Assembly: GCA_019426215.1 (NCBI GenBank)
Contig: CM033391.1
Span: forward strand, 11,582,708-11,646,707
DNA from: Buddleja alternifolia
Taxonomy: Eukaryota; Streptophyta; Magnoliopsida; Lamiales; Scrophulariaceae
Length of the DNA: 64,000 nt
Direction: 5' to 3'
This document shows, piece after piece, positions 33,879 to 45,242 of the stretch. The position numbers and the translations under genes were made by a program. Numbering within the stretch: the stretch's first letter is position 1; every line of letters begins with the position of its first letter. Below the pieces are notes generated by a model. The model saw only the letters and a program-made list of their open reading frames with translations, made no database searches and was not told the DNA's origin.

Positions 33879-34549
33879 CTAGCATATTTCTCTTACCCCG
33901 ACGCGTCAATAATTGTTAAAAAAATAGGATTACCTCAAGAAACTACCAAGACATTGATCAAGGGTTGATTTCGTACATTAGACCATCCATTAGATAAAAT
34001 TCAAACCCCATATTGAGACCCATCTCATTTTATTGCCACCAATCTGTTTAGTTTTTTCCTTATCTAGAAGTGTTATCTTTATTTTATTTGAACTTGGTCT
34101 CATATAGCCTACTGGAGCTACATTTATAGCCTTCACAATGTCTGCCCAAAAAGATGACCTTGCTATATTGATAGAGATCCCACAACTATGAAATAATCTT
34201 GCAATTTTTGTATCTCCATCCTTCCTTGCTGACATCTTGGACATATCAATGACTATTTTAGAACCAACTTTCTTCTTTAATTGTAGCATATTTGGGGCAT
34301 CACCATTTCTTTTGAGCAAATCCCCTCCATACATGTCTTTTACTTCTTCTTCTTCCTTTTTTAGATTTTCCCTATCTTCATTCGCTAGCTTAGGACACAA
34401 AGCAATTTCTCCACTCTTCTTTCCTTTCCTTAACTTGATGAAATTTGTTCTAATTCAAGAATAAGTTCTAGTGTATTGATCACTTCTGCAACCAAAATTG
34501 CAAATTCACTTGTTGTCTTTCTACTCTCCAACCACAATAATATATTTTT

Positions 34550-35294
34550 GGGCAAATCTCACTTACCCCCCTTATACTCCACCTCAAAAATACAGTACCC
34601 CCCTCAATTATTTAATGCCTCACTTAACCCCCTCCATTTATTCTATTAGCTTCAATGCCCCCCCCCCCCCCCCCCCCCCAATCCACTTATTTAATGCTTC
34701 CAAACATAAATATAGAATATAAATTCACAAAAAGAGAAGAGAAAAAGAATATAAGACTTTGTCAATATTACCCCTTAAGTATATATCACAAATATTGCTC
34801 AAACGCTTTTTTAGTTACAATATTGCTCTAACGTTTTTCACACACATTATTATTCTTATTACACACCATAATTATTATTCTTATTTTTTTTAATTATGGT
34901 GGGTTAGATTGTAATTAAAAAAAAAGGAAAATGAAATCGTTTGGAGAAGAATAGAGAGAAATATTGTACAGAGAAGAAAAATGTTAGAGCAGATAAGTTC
35001 TTGGAGAGAGAAGATATAGATATATGTGTGATATATTTATGTTATATACTTAAGAGGTAATATTGACAAAGTCTTATATTCTTTTTTTCTTCTTTTTGTG
35101 AATTTATATTCTATAGTTGTGATATATTTATGTTATATACTTAAGGGGTGATATTGACAAAGTGTTATATTCTTTTTTCTTCTCTTTTTGTGAATTTATA
35201 TTCTAAAATGGAGGGGGTTAAGTGAGGCATTAAATGATTGAGGGGGACACTGTATTTTTGAGGTGGAGTGTAAGGGGGTAAGTGAGATTTGCCC
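34550..35294. mobile_element. Long-TIR element M3 with 9-bp TSD (Mutator-type)
   Basis: The 745-bp element starts GGGCAAATCTCACTTACCCC and ends GGGGTAAGTGAGATTTGCCC, with arms of about 95 bp. It is flanked by the 9-bp duplication TATATTTTT at 34,541-34,549 and 35,295-35,303. A run of 22 C residues (34,658-34,679) follows the left arm. The interior contains two direct copies of a unit with ATATTGACAAAGT and TGTGAATTTATATTCTA (about 35,040-35,115 and 35,120-35,205), plus one inverted copy near 34,730-34,790. It is a different family from M1 and M2. Confidence 0.75.
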
Positions 35295-35303
35295 TATATT
35301 TTT

Positions 35304-36192
35304 TTCAATAAAGTATAATTATGTCTTTATTTATAGCATCACTGGTCCCTTCACTTAGATGACTTTCACTCATTTTCTAAACTAAAAACTGAAAACTGAA
35401 AACATATATAAAAATGATTGGAAATCAAAAGTTTGCTGAAGAACAAATAATGTAAAGCAAGACAGATTTGCAATGATCGTTTTAGAAAAAGACAGAATAA
35501 TGTAGTTCATGCAAATTTGACATATTAAACAGATAGCAAATATGCAGTTTAACTTTATGAAACCTTAAGAGAATGCAAAAATTTATTTTCTAAGTTCTTA
35601 TTTTTTGCTCGTCAATCACTTTTAGCATACATGATCACAGTAATAGCTCATTTGTTTTATTCTTTTTCTCTTTCATTTTTTCTTTGGTCACTAATAACCG
35701 TTGAATGATCTACCTCCAGCCCCCATACAAAAACACATATACTGACACAAATACAAGTAAAAGGGATTTGTCGACTAAAATAAAATGAAACCAATATTTT
35801 ATAAGCACTTAAAAATTGAAAATTGCAGTTTACAAGTGAAGAAACAAGATTGTGTATCCAAAAAATACCAATTTTTTCTTCTCAAGTACAAATCAGTGGT
35901 TAAAATGCATATTGCTAACACGTTGTTGCTGGGGTTAGAAGTTCTCCACTGTTGGTGAAGAGTGTGGCTTGAGTTAGAGGCGTTTGTTGAATTGTCTGAG
36001 AGAAAAGAAAGCCTTTGTAATGTAGATTAAAGAAAGACTTTGTAATGTAGATTAACTTTCTTTTGGTTTTCATAGTTAAGAAAATGAGATATGAATCTAT
36101 TGGTTAGCATGAGAATAACAGTAGGAACATAAGAAATAGAGTTTGAGTTGGAAATCTTATAAATTCTGAAATCTTTAAATCCATGTTCTTCG
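35304..36192. other. No gene recognised
   Basis: AT-rich non-coding sequence with a short duplicated phrase, GACTTTGTAATGTAGATTAA, near 36,010 and 36,034. Confidence 0.4.
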
Positions 36193-36711
36193 TGTTGGGA
36201 TTGGTACAACCCACGGGGATGCCGAGCGTAGCGGAAGACACATAATTTAAAAAATTAAAGCGGCATCCCCGAAATTAGGGCTAGACAGACATGGTATCAT
36301 CGGATTCAAAACTACCCTAGAGATTAGTTTACTCGTGTTTACCTCTTGAAGACCAAAATTCAGCAATGTCTTTTTAAGCAACTCCCTGCTACACCTCTCC
36401 GGATGGATTTGCCCTATCGCCCCAAGTGTTGCGCCTCTAAGTTTATCTGCACCTTAGCTTGCAACCTCGATTATCTCCACCAGTGCTAGCAAGGAGAATA
36501 TCGAATCTTGCCTTATGAAAGGGGTAGAAATATATTTTGGTGTTCTTCGTACTCAACACATGAGTTGGAAGAATATTGTGAAAGAGATGGAAGAGAAAAG
36601 ACGGAGAGAATTTTTCACAATCATAATTGTGTATAGAATGAATAATGATATTGACTTGATTAATAATGAATAAAATATCAATACATACATCTATATATAT
36701 ATATATATATA

Positions 36712-38269
36712 GGGTCAAGATCGAATACATACCTTCTCTTAAATAAGATCTAAGACCCAATATACACCATTGGATACATTAAATCCAACAGTCCAAAAAA
36801 TAAGGAAAAAACAGGCAGGAAAAAATGGAAAATATGGATTAGGGGTATAATGGACAAAATGGCAAAATTATACATCACCCATTTACCAAAAATAACGGCA
36901 CATGATCTCCTACAATCTCTCAAAACTGATACCCACGAAAATCTCCACTTCAATATCACAATCTCAGCCCAAGATTAACGCAATCAATTTATAAAATCGT
37001 ATTAACCTCAGATTTCGTTCGATTATCACAAAAAAATTCTGAAACTCTAAAAAATTTCTGGAAATCGAGATTGCATTTAATATCATACTGTATAATCACA
37101 TTATATGGAATGTATAATGAAATATAATAAACTTTATATTGATGATTAATGTACTGTATAATATATACACAAAAACTGGTTGCATGATATCTGTTATTTT
37201 GCGTTTTGGTTTTTGAATAACAGTGAGATGGTCTTGTTTTATTTAATTCAGATTCTGTCTTTATTTGATTCATTTTCTTCCTTTTATTGATACATGGAGG
37301 TTAGTTGGGTAATTTATTCTGCCTTTTGCTATTTGAAACATGATGCATAGTTCTATGGACTCTACTGCAGAGTGAGATGAAAGAACACTCTCCTTTTTCT
37401 AAACATGTTTAGCTTAAATTGATTTCCGATTGATGATACTCAGAATGTAAATAATCAAGTTATTCACAGTTTTGCATTTATATATTATATGTTCTCGTGT
37501 CAAAGTAATATATATTATACTGTATAATCACGTTATATGAACTGTATAATGAAATATAATAAACTGTATATTGATGATTAATGTACTGTATAATATATAC
37601 ACAAAAACTGGTTGCATGATCACTTGCATCAATTGTAACTACGCGTATGTGTTGTTGTATATCACACTTATATCTATTGTATATTGACGTTATATGGACT
37701 GTATAATTATTAAACTGACTTTCTGTATTGCATTTAATATCATACTGTATAATCACGTTATATGAACTGTATAATGAAATATAATAAACTGTATATTGAT
37801 GATTAATGTACTGTATAATATATACACAAAAACTGGTTGCATGATATCTGTTATATACACAAAAACTGAAGAAAAAAATGCAGAATTCACGATGAATGAT
37901 GCAGAAAAAAATGCAGAATTCGCAATTACGATTCGAAAAAAAAATGAATTTGGAAGTAGAATTGATGAATGATGAAGAGATTTCAGATTCTGGTAATTAA
38001 ATTGATAATTTCGGTAAATAGATCGAATTATAATTAGAAATAAAAATAAATTGGGAAGCAGAATCTGTTATGGGAGCAATATCAGGAATCTGTTATGGGA
38101 AGCATGAGTTTGTTACGTTTTGCTTACTAAAATGCCCCTGCCAGCATTAAAACAATTTATATAATCCGAAAAATGAGATAAACCCATACCTTGGGATCAA
38201 ATTGAATCAGATGTCTAGATTGGGTCTTAGATCTTACCTAATGTCAAGGTATGTATTTGATCCATATCC
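36712..38269. mobile_element. 1.56-kb inverted-repeat element inside the long LTR
   Basis: The left end GGGTCAAGATCGAATACATA is the approximate complement of the right end TATGTATTTGATCCATATCC. Further inward AAGATCTAAGACCCAAT pairs with ATTGGGTCTTAGATCTT. Both sides are flanked by (TA)n, so the target duplication cannot be defined. The interior holds three direct copies of a repeat of about 115 bp. No coding sequence was recognised. Confidence 0.65.
37074..37854 (+). repeat. Three direct copies of a 115-125-bp repeat
   Basis: Copies lie at about 37,074-37,198, 37,511-37,625 and 37,731-37,854. Each runs from ATACTGTATAATCAC through TATTGATGATTAATGTACTG to ACACAAAAACTGGTTGCATG. Copies 2 and 3 agree with each other better than with copy 1. 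Confidence 0.85.
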
Positions 38270-39970
38270 TATATATATATATATATATAGGGTGAGAGTC
38301 CACAAAGATATGAAAACTCACACACTCATAAATACACGCCTAAATGGGCGTGTATATATACCATATATATATATATATATATATTTTATTCTAGTTTCCT
38401 TCCATCTTATTTCTCTTCCTTAATTAATTTGATACTTTCCAACAAATTAGATACTTCCACATATTTGATACATATCAAATATATCATATGTCATCAAATA
38501 AGATATTTTCATATCTACAATATTTATCCTAATATATAATTATAAGATTTTTCCATAACAATTAGTTATCTAATTAATTAGAATAGATCCTACCAAACAT
38601 ATTATAGGATAGATATATCAAATATATATATATATCTATAGACTTGGTGAACAAGATAGAATCCTCCACCAAAATCACACACATACACGCCTAGCGTGTG
38701 TTAAATATATATATATATATATATTTATTTCCTCTTTCATATATTAATTAATTAGACCACTAATTAATTAATTAGTCTTTCCCAATTTAATATTCTAATA
38801 TTAAATTATAAGACTTTTATTAATTAAGACCACTTAATTAATTTATTCATTTTCCCAATTAATTAATTCTAATTAATTAATCTATCCATTAATTCACAAA
38901 GAACTAATTAGACAATAGGTATTACACTAAGTATTGTGTGTGACCCCTTAGGCTCATTAACAAGCTAGCAAAAAATCCTTCCAAAGGCTAGATTAATTAT
39001 TCATAATAATTAATTAGGCATTGGATTAATTTCTCCAATTAACCCAAGGCACCTATTGATCGTGGTTCGATGTCTAGCAACGTCGCCACGATTTCCTAGA
39101 TGTTAACAATGAAAATGCAAACCTCTCTAGATTTTGATCTTTGTATGATTCGAATCCCTTCAACTTTTTCCCATCTAAGACCTAGGGTTTGGCGATAGTC
39201 AAAACCCTAATAGCCTTAGAAACCATGACTATGTTAGTTCAACTAATGATCCGGTCTTCTAAGTAGGGATTTGATCCGGTCTTCTAAGTAGGGATCACCA
39301 ATCCCTCTTATAAGACAATGCTCTGGCCAAAGACTTTTCGATCATTCAGTTTCACTCAACAACATAGGAAATACCAGGTACTTGTGACCTTGGATGAATC
39401 CCCTCCGACTGTCAATTGTTCCGCGGTAACTACCAGACTATACCTAACATACACGCCATATGACTCTCTTGGAGTGCACGTGCATATCAAAGCAGAGTGG
39501 GTAGTACCCTTTCCAATGACATCTCAAGTCTAATGATTATCTCACACTACGAAAATCGAAAGACTCCAAGTTCGACAGCACCAACGAGGAATCCTTGTGG
39601 GGTCGTTCAATCCCATACCATAGTATGGATCTTCATGCATGTATTGGCTATACTAGCCATCGACAATGGAACATCTCACATCTTGGGAGAGTTACACACA
39701 CGAACAAGTCTTGACGAGGCTAGTGATATCCCACATCTCACAGCCTCTATGACTTGGAAAATATTTAGGATTGCGGTCTTTGAGAGCATTCCATATGTTT
39801 TCTCTGACAGCCTCCCCTAACCATATGTAATCTATGGGATCTTTATCTATACTATCACTAATTATAACAATAAAGAAGCATTTTGTAATAGGTTTGATAT
39901 AATCTAAATGATAAGACTTATATAGTGTTAATGTTCAAGCTAACAGATGGCTCGCTGGGCTCATAACACT

Positions 39971-41804
39971 TTCAATCTCCCACTTGCCCAAGAGCCTACT
40001 GTTACCACACAGGTCCATCGTCCAGATGACCTATTGATCACAACTACTATTCAAGGGTTTGGTGAAAAGGGGTTTGCCACGTTTCCATCGAGTTGACTTG
40101 TTCCACTCGAACGTCGACTCTGATCAAATAATCTCTTAGATTATTCACTTTGTCACTAGGTATGTCTAGATAGTTGGTGAGACCTCTGCTCTTTTTTAAG
40201 AGCTTACACCCTTATCAATAATCATAGTACTTATGTACTTGATATTCGATTGGCTGAACCTCATAGGTTCACCTATCTAACTACCTTTTATCACCGCATT
40301 CTTATGCGCGACTTAAATGGTAGAGTTAGCCTCTGTCTCTTCTCAAAAGATGTCCTCAGCCTTTACTTTCTTATTTGGCTTAAACTAAATCCTCGATCAT
40401 CACTTAAGTTCATGTCTTAAGACTGGAGCTTCTAGTTCCAATTTTCTATGTTGTTTTCCAATGAACAACACCAATCCAATCCATTGGATCATATGGGGTT
40501 TGACTATATACATGAGATGTATTAGTCAACAACAATTTAAACTCATAGAATTGTATCTATCTTTTCGGCTGTGCTTTACAGGAAGATTTACCTTTTAATT
40601 CTTCCATGTTGACCTCAGTCAACATATTATCTATGTGTTTGAACAGAAAATGATTATGGGCACCCAATGGCCTGCACATATTGTTATCTGGTGCAATTGG
40701 GGCGCCTTTCCTTTTTCAAGTCCATTTTGGAAAATTGAGATGATGATCACATGTACGTTAATCATGTAACCAACATATGATACTAACAAGCCAGTAGTGT
40801 ATCTATTAACTTTTAGAACTTATGTTTAGAAAAGATTCAATTATTAGATTGATCTTTAAGCACTTACGCTGTTCGGCCGGCTTCCATTACTTGTCAAGAT
40901 TTCTTAACTTTCGTCATATCCACCGTCAGCATTTGTCGGCTCGAAGGATATGGAACTTGTGTTCATAGGTTTACTAGTTTATTCATTTCGACTGCCAGTG
41001 GTGTTTTATGTTTATTGAGTCCTTGGTTTTCATTACTATCCTCATTCTTTCATAAAAGAACTCCTTCACCTTGAAGATAGGATATTATGAAATGATCCTT
41101 TTCATTCCAAGTGTAATGAACACGAAGATACTCGTAAACTCAAGACAAGAGGGTCTATTATCTCCAATCGCTCCCACTGATTGCTTAACACAAGCAATTC
41201 TTTTCACATCCTCGATGTGTGTGGTTTCCATGTCACATCTAATGTGACCATTTTAGGGTTACACTCATTATTCCATGTCTAATAGATTAATTCGCTTGCC
41301 AAGATTATTACCTCGGCAACTAGATCAATGTATACATTTGTTGTGCGATATGAGTCAAATGTTGTGAAGATAGCATGTCATAAGAATTAATTGCAAAATG
41401 CATTTTAATAAAAACTTGAAATCTCCTCCCATAAACCAAGGTGGAGTAAAACATGATTCATAACATTAATTCAAAAAACATGATAAAAAACATTTTTCAA
41501 AACATTGTCTCATAATTTAAAAACGACAAATAAATGATTTCTTGTCCTTCAGCCTCAGCCATGAGAAACGCCTCCTTGGCATCTTCAGGACCATGACCTC
41601 ATTTGTTTGTTTCCTGCTTCCTCCCACCATTTGCAATCCATTGCATAAGTGAGTATTTTAACAGTGTCATAACACTCAAGAAGCACAGTTAACTAACGAG
41701 TTAACTTTACAACAAATGTACCTTTAGTGCGCTCACGAGGAGGCTCAGGTCATTGATCTTTCCAGTATCCCTTCTTATTGCAGTTAAAACACTTCCCAAT
41801 CTTA
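39971..41804 (-). pseudogene. Truncated internal region of the minus-strand copia remnant
   Basis: Next to the LTR the minus strand shows the degenerate C-terminal RNase H block VANPFSPNP, where VADPLTKPL is usual, near 40,080-40,050. At the far end a gag zinc knuckle, KCFNCNKKGYWKDQ, ending in a stop, is read near 41,795-41,745. Only 1.8 kb separates blocks that normally lie more than 3 kb apart, so most of pol is deleted or unrecognisable. The remnant is cut off at the Sirevirus element 1 LTR. Confidence 0.55.
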
Positions 41805-42983
41805 ATGCTCAAAGCACTCTAGCGATCAGAATCAGATTCACTTGAAATTATTTTTCAAGTCATGAAGGACCTAAATGCAATCATCCAACGGACATTTATT
41901 TCAAACGGGAAATAAATTCAAATGCATTAAATGCCTGATAAGCCAATATGACTTGTGGACAAGCCACCTTTTGACTAGACTGTCAGAATTTCAGAGTTTA
42001 TAGCTGCTCTCGTCCAATCGGAACCAGCAAAATTTTCAGGAATGTCAGAGAAAAGGTATAATCACGCGCCGCGTGAAAGGCACGCTCTCACATGTGTCCA
42101 ACGGACATAATCCCAAGAATTGCCTATAAATACCTCATTCCAGCAAACCCTAAAAAGAGACACAGAGATAGAGATATACGTACATGCACAAGAAAAAATT
42201 TGCTGAAGAAAAAGCTTAGAAACTCCATAGCCAAAATCTTTCAAGCTTTTTACTTACATTCCTTACAGTCACAAATATCTCAAACATCTTCAAAAGAAGA
42301 AACCTAAACTCTTACTGAGATATTCCAAGTTGTTTGATCTTTCCAAAAACAAACAAACCTTTGTGATAAAACCCTCAACCTTTCATCTGAGTAAGAAATT
42401 TGTTGATGAAAAACCCTTACAGGCAGTATTTCTGAGTGAGAGAAGCTTGTAGAAGAAGATCTTCATTGGTGCTGAAATCTGTGTGATCAAGGAGCCCGAT
42501 ATCATTTTTACCTATTTACTATCTTGTAGAAGATTTTGTGTGATTCTTTGATAATCATCTTAGTAAATTCCCTCCAAGTGAAAAAGGAGAAGAAAGACGT
42601 AGCTGGGATTACATCACCCAGTGAACCTTATATATATTGTCATTTGCTTTCATTATTGTCTAGTTTCATATCGTTTTATCTATTCTAAAAAAGACAAGCT
42701 AAATCTGCTAAGTGACTATTTAACCAAAACGAACGCTAAAGCTTTAAAATCATTTCCGCTGTGCTAACCATGATTAAGTGATCTAAGCATTACCCTACTT
42801 TGGTAAATTGCTGAAATCACTAAGTCTAAGTTATCTTTACTGAAGCGCCTGACCCAAGTGCTCAGCTTCTTAAGCGTTCTAATCTTTAAAAGTGATACGA
42901 ATTTTTTTGAAGTCGAAAAAGGCTTCAGGGTCTATTCAACCCCCCCCCTTCTAGACCCTTTCGTATGCCACTTGGGACCACCA
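41805..42983 (+). repeat. 5'-truncated LTR of Sirevirus element 1
   Basis: Homologous to the element 2 LTR from the block with AATTCAAATGCATTAAATG onward to the LTR end CACTTGGGACCACCA. A TATA box, CTATAAATACC, lies at 42,124-42,134. The exact left limit is uncertain by tens of bases. Confidence 0.75.
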
Positions 42984-42985
42984 AG

Positions 42986-42999
42986 TGGTATCAGAGCGG
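42986..42999 (+). other. Primer-binding site of Sirevirus element 1
   Basis: TGGTATCAGAGCGG, complementary to the 3' end of initiator methionine tRNA, two bases after the LTR. Confidence 0.88.
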
Positions 43000-43100
43000 T
43001 TGAAGTAGAAACCTAAGCGTTTCCGAGCGTAATTGCTTGTTTAGATCCATTTTACTAAAACTTAGTCGCTTTAAATCTCTCTCTCTCAAAACATCTCCTT

Positions 43101-45236
43101 ATGGTTTTTAACAAAATGCCTAAGTTGGTAGAGTCAAACTATGATTCTTGGAAACTTAGAACATTCACATATTTATGTTCTTGCGATAATGAAATGTGTG
43201 ATGTAATTTCAGATGGCCCCATTAAGATCATGAAAGTAATAACTCGAGCACTTAGAGCTGATGAAGCCACTCCAGATGGATATGTCGAGAAACCCAAGTT
43301 CGAATGGACTCCAGATGATCGAAAAAGAGCAAATCTAGATAATGTTAGACGAAGTGCACTTTACTCAACGTTAGGAGACAATGATGTATTGTTCAACAAG
43401 ATCAAGCAATGTAAAACTTCCAAAAAAATATGAGATAAGTTGGCTATTGTGTGTGAAGGCTCAGCACAAATGAAGGAGAATAAGCTCTCCTAGCCATGCA
43501 AAGATTCAAGCATTTCAAGATGCAGACCAATGAGACGCTAGAACAATTGGACGCAAGGTTCACTTTGCTCATCACAGAGTTAGCGTCATTAGATATAGAA
43601 TTGACCAACAAAGAAATGGTTAATAAGATTTTCAGAAGTCTTCCAAGCAAGTATTTGATTAAGACTGTTGCTATGAGAGAATCAAAGACTTTGGAGACTC
43701 TTACTCCAGAACATGTGTTTTCAGAATTAAAGGCATTTGAGTTTGAATTAGGTGAAGTCAGCGACACATCGACTGAATCAGGAACATGAATCACTACCAC
43801 CAAAAGCAAGGGTAAAGCGATTAGTGAGGTGAAAGTGAGAGAATCAAATGAAGAAAAAGAGATGGCTTTATTGGTCAAGAAATTCAAGAAATTTCTAAGA
43901 TATGAAAAGAGAAATCCTGTTGGACAAACTTCATTTCAAACTCCTTCCCCAGCACCAGCGCCTCAGTATCAAGCGCCAATATATTCTGTACCTCAACCAA
44001 TAGCGCCAGTTCCTTATCAAGCACCTACAACTCCTACTCAGAATCTCTCAGCGCCAGTCATTTCCAAGCGATTAACCACTGAACAGAAAATAAAAACTAA
44101 TTTGTGTTATAATTGCAGGAAACCAGGGCACTACCAAGTAAATTGCTCTTATCCAAATGTGTCTAAACCCACAAGGCAAGACTATACGGATAGAAACCAA
44201 TTCAGGAGCAACCTTCACCAACAAGGTTTGCTAGCGGAATCTGAACCATTCTCCGTACCTGAAGAGGATCTGGAATCATCAGATGAAAGTAGTGATGATG
44301 AGCCAACAAGCGACGCAGCGTTGATTTGTCTTATGGAAAGAGATGATGAAGCGTCTGACAATTCGCTACCATAGGTAACCACTGAATTATCTCTTCATCT
44401 TTCATATGATGAATTACTTGACAAAGTTAATGAATATTATAAAGATTGTCAAGATGCTGCCAAAATATATCAAAATCACTTCGCTATTATTTCATTGCTC
44501 AAAAGTGATAAAGTAACGCTCAAAACAGAGTTGCAAGTTCAACAAAAATGCATTGAAAATAACCAATCGCTTGAGAGTGAGATTACTCAATTGAAAAGCG
44601 ATCTTGATATAATAGTCAAGAGAGAAACTGATCTGATCACTAGACTTTCCAAATCAGAGCAGCTCGTCTCATCATTATCCAAAGCATCAAGAAACCTAGA
44701 TAATGTGACTAATGTAACCAGACTTTTTGGTGAAAGGACCGGTTTAGGGTGTGATAAATTTGGTCAAAAATCGAAAGCGTCTAAGGTTACGGCGAACAAC
44801 AAAGGAAAGGGTGTTTTCTTTGTTGAGAAAGGTTCACAAAGTCAAACAGTAAATGAACCAAGCGACAATGGTAAGAGGCCAAATGAGAAGGTTCATCCAA
44901 ACGCTCAAAAGGCTAAGGATAAACCATCTACAAGTAAATCAAACGCTAAGCGTCAATCGCCGAAAGCGACTCCTAAGCCATCATCAATATCTAAGGCAGT
45001 CTAGATCATACTATCGCTACTAAGATAATTATGACTATGATTATGATTATTATTATAATCGAGGATCTTATTATACACCCAAAAAGCACACAAAACACAA
45101 TGTGAAACCCAAGAAGGCCAATATTCCTACAATGAAGACTAGGCAAATATAGGTTCCTAAAGTTTTAATTCAAGCCAAAGCTACTAGCCATGAAGGACCC
45201 AAGACAACATGGGTACCTAAGAAGAATTAGAACTAT
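43101..45236 (+). pseudogene. Sirevirus element 1 gag, degenerate
   Basis: It starts MVFNKMPKLVESNYDSWKLR and is homologous to the element 2 gag. Stops occur at about 43,431 and 43,787, a frameshift near 43,490 and a stop at about 44,372. The zinc knuckle CYNCRKPGHYQVNC lies at 44,105-44,146. A Pro/Ala/Gln-rich stretch precedes it and an acidic Ser-rich stretch (EDLESSDESSDDEPTSD) follows it. The coiled-coil-like C-terminal region is at 44,495-45,004. Confidence 0.85.
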
Positions 45237-45242
45237 CCTTGA

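Larger units (their letters stand above)
26960..34430 (-). pseudogene. hAT-family (DUF659) transposase pseudogene, split by copia B
   Basis: The gene is read from about 34,430 to 26,960 and is broken by copia B at 28,244-33,878. Upstream of the insertion (34,400-33,990) lie the tail of a BED-type zinc finger region (ALCPKLANEDRENLKKEEEE) and the start of the DUF659 domain (FWADIVKAINVAPVGY). The domain then decays into several frames with stops but still shows PIFLTIIDASG next to the insertion point. Downstream it resumes with RYISETFLKAIEKIGTYNT, LTDNGTNCKVVRDI and SGCMAHALRFLMNDI. KIAYMVNLYYYP follows. The hAT C-terminal dimerisation motif is found as SSVEWWNLSG and, after a shift, NNSCAKRAWNSYAFIHN near 27,320-27,150. 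Multiple frameshifts and stops make it a clear pseudogene. Confidence 0.82.
36193..39970 (-). repeat. Long LTR of a minus-strand copia remnant, interrupted
   Basis: The segment begins TGTTGGGATTGGTACAACCC and ends GCTCATAACA on the plus strand. The sequence that follows, CTTTCAATCTCCCACTTGCC, is on the minus strand a purine-rich tract of the kind that precedes a 3' LTR. After removing the 1.56-kb insertion at 36,712-38,269, the LTR is about 2.2 kb. It includes (TA)n runs near 38,362-38,383 and 38,708-38,725 and a short tandem duplication (GATCCGGTCTTCTAAGTAGG) at about 39,249-39,294. The partner LTR is not in the window. Confidence 0.55.

Noticed and set aside
42939..42950. C run as a separate feature in Sirevirus element 1
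   Set aside because: The same run is part of the conserved LTR end in element 2, so it needs no separate call.
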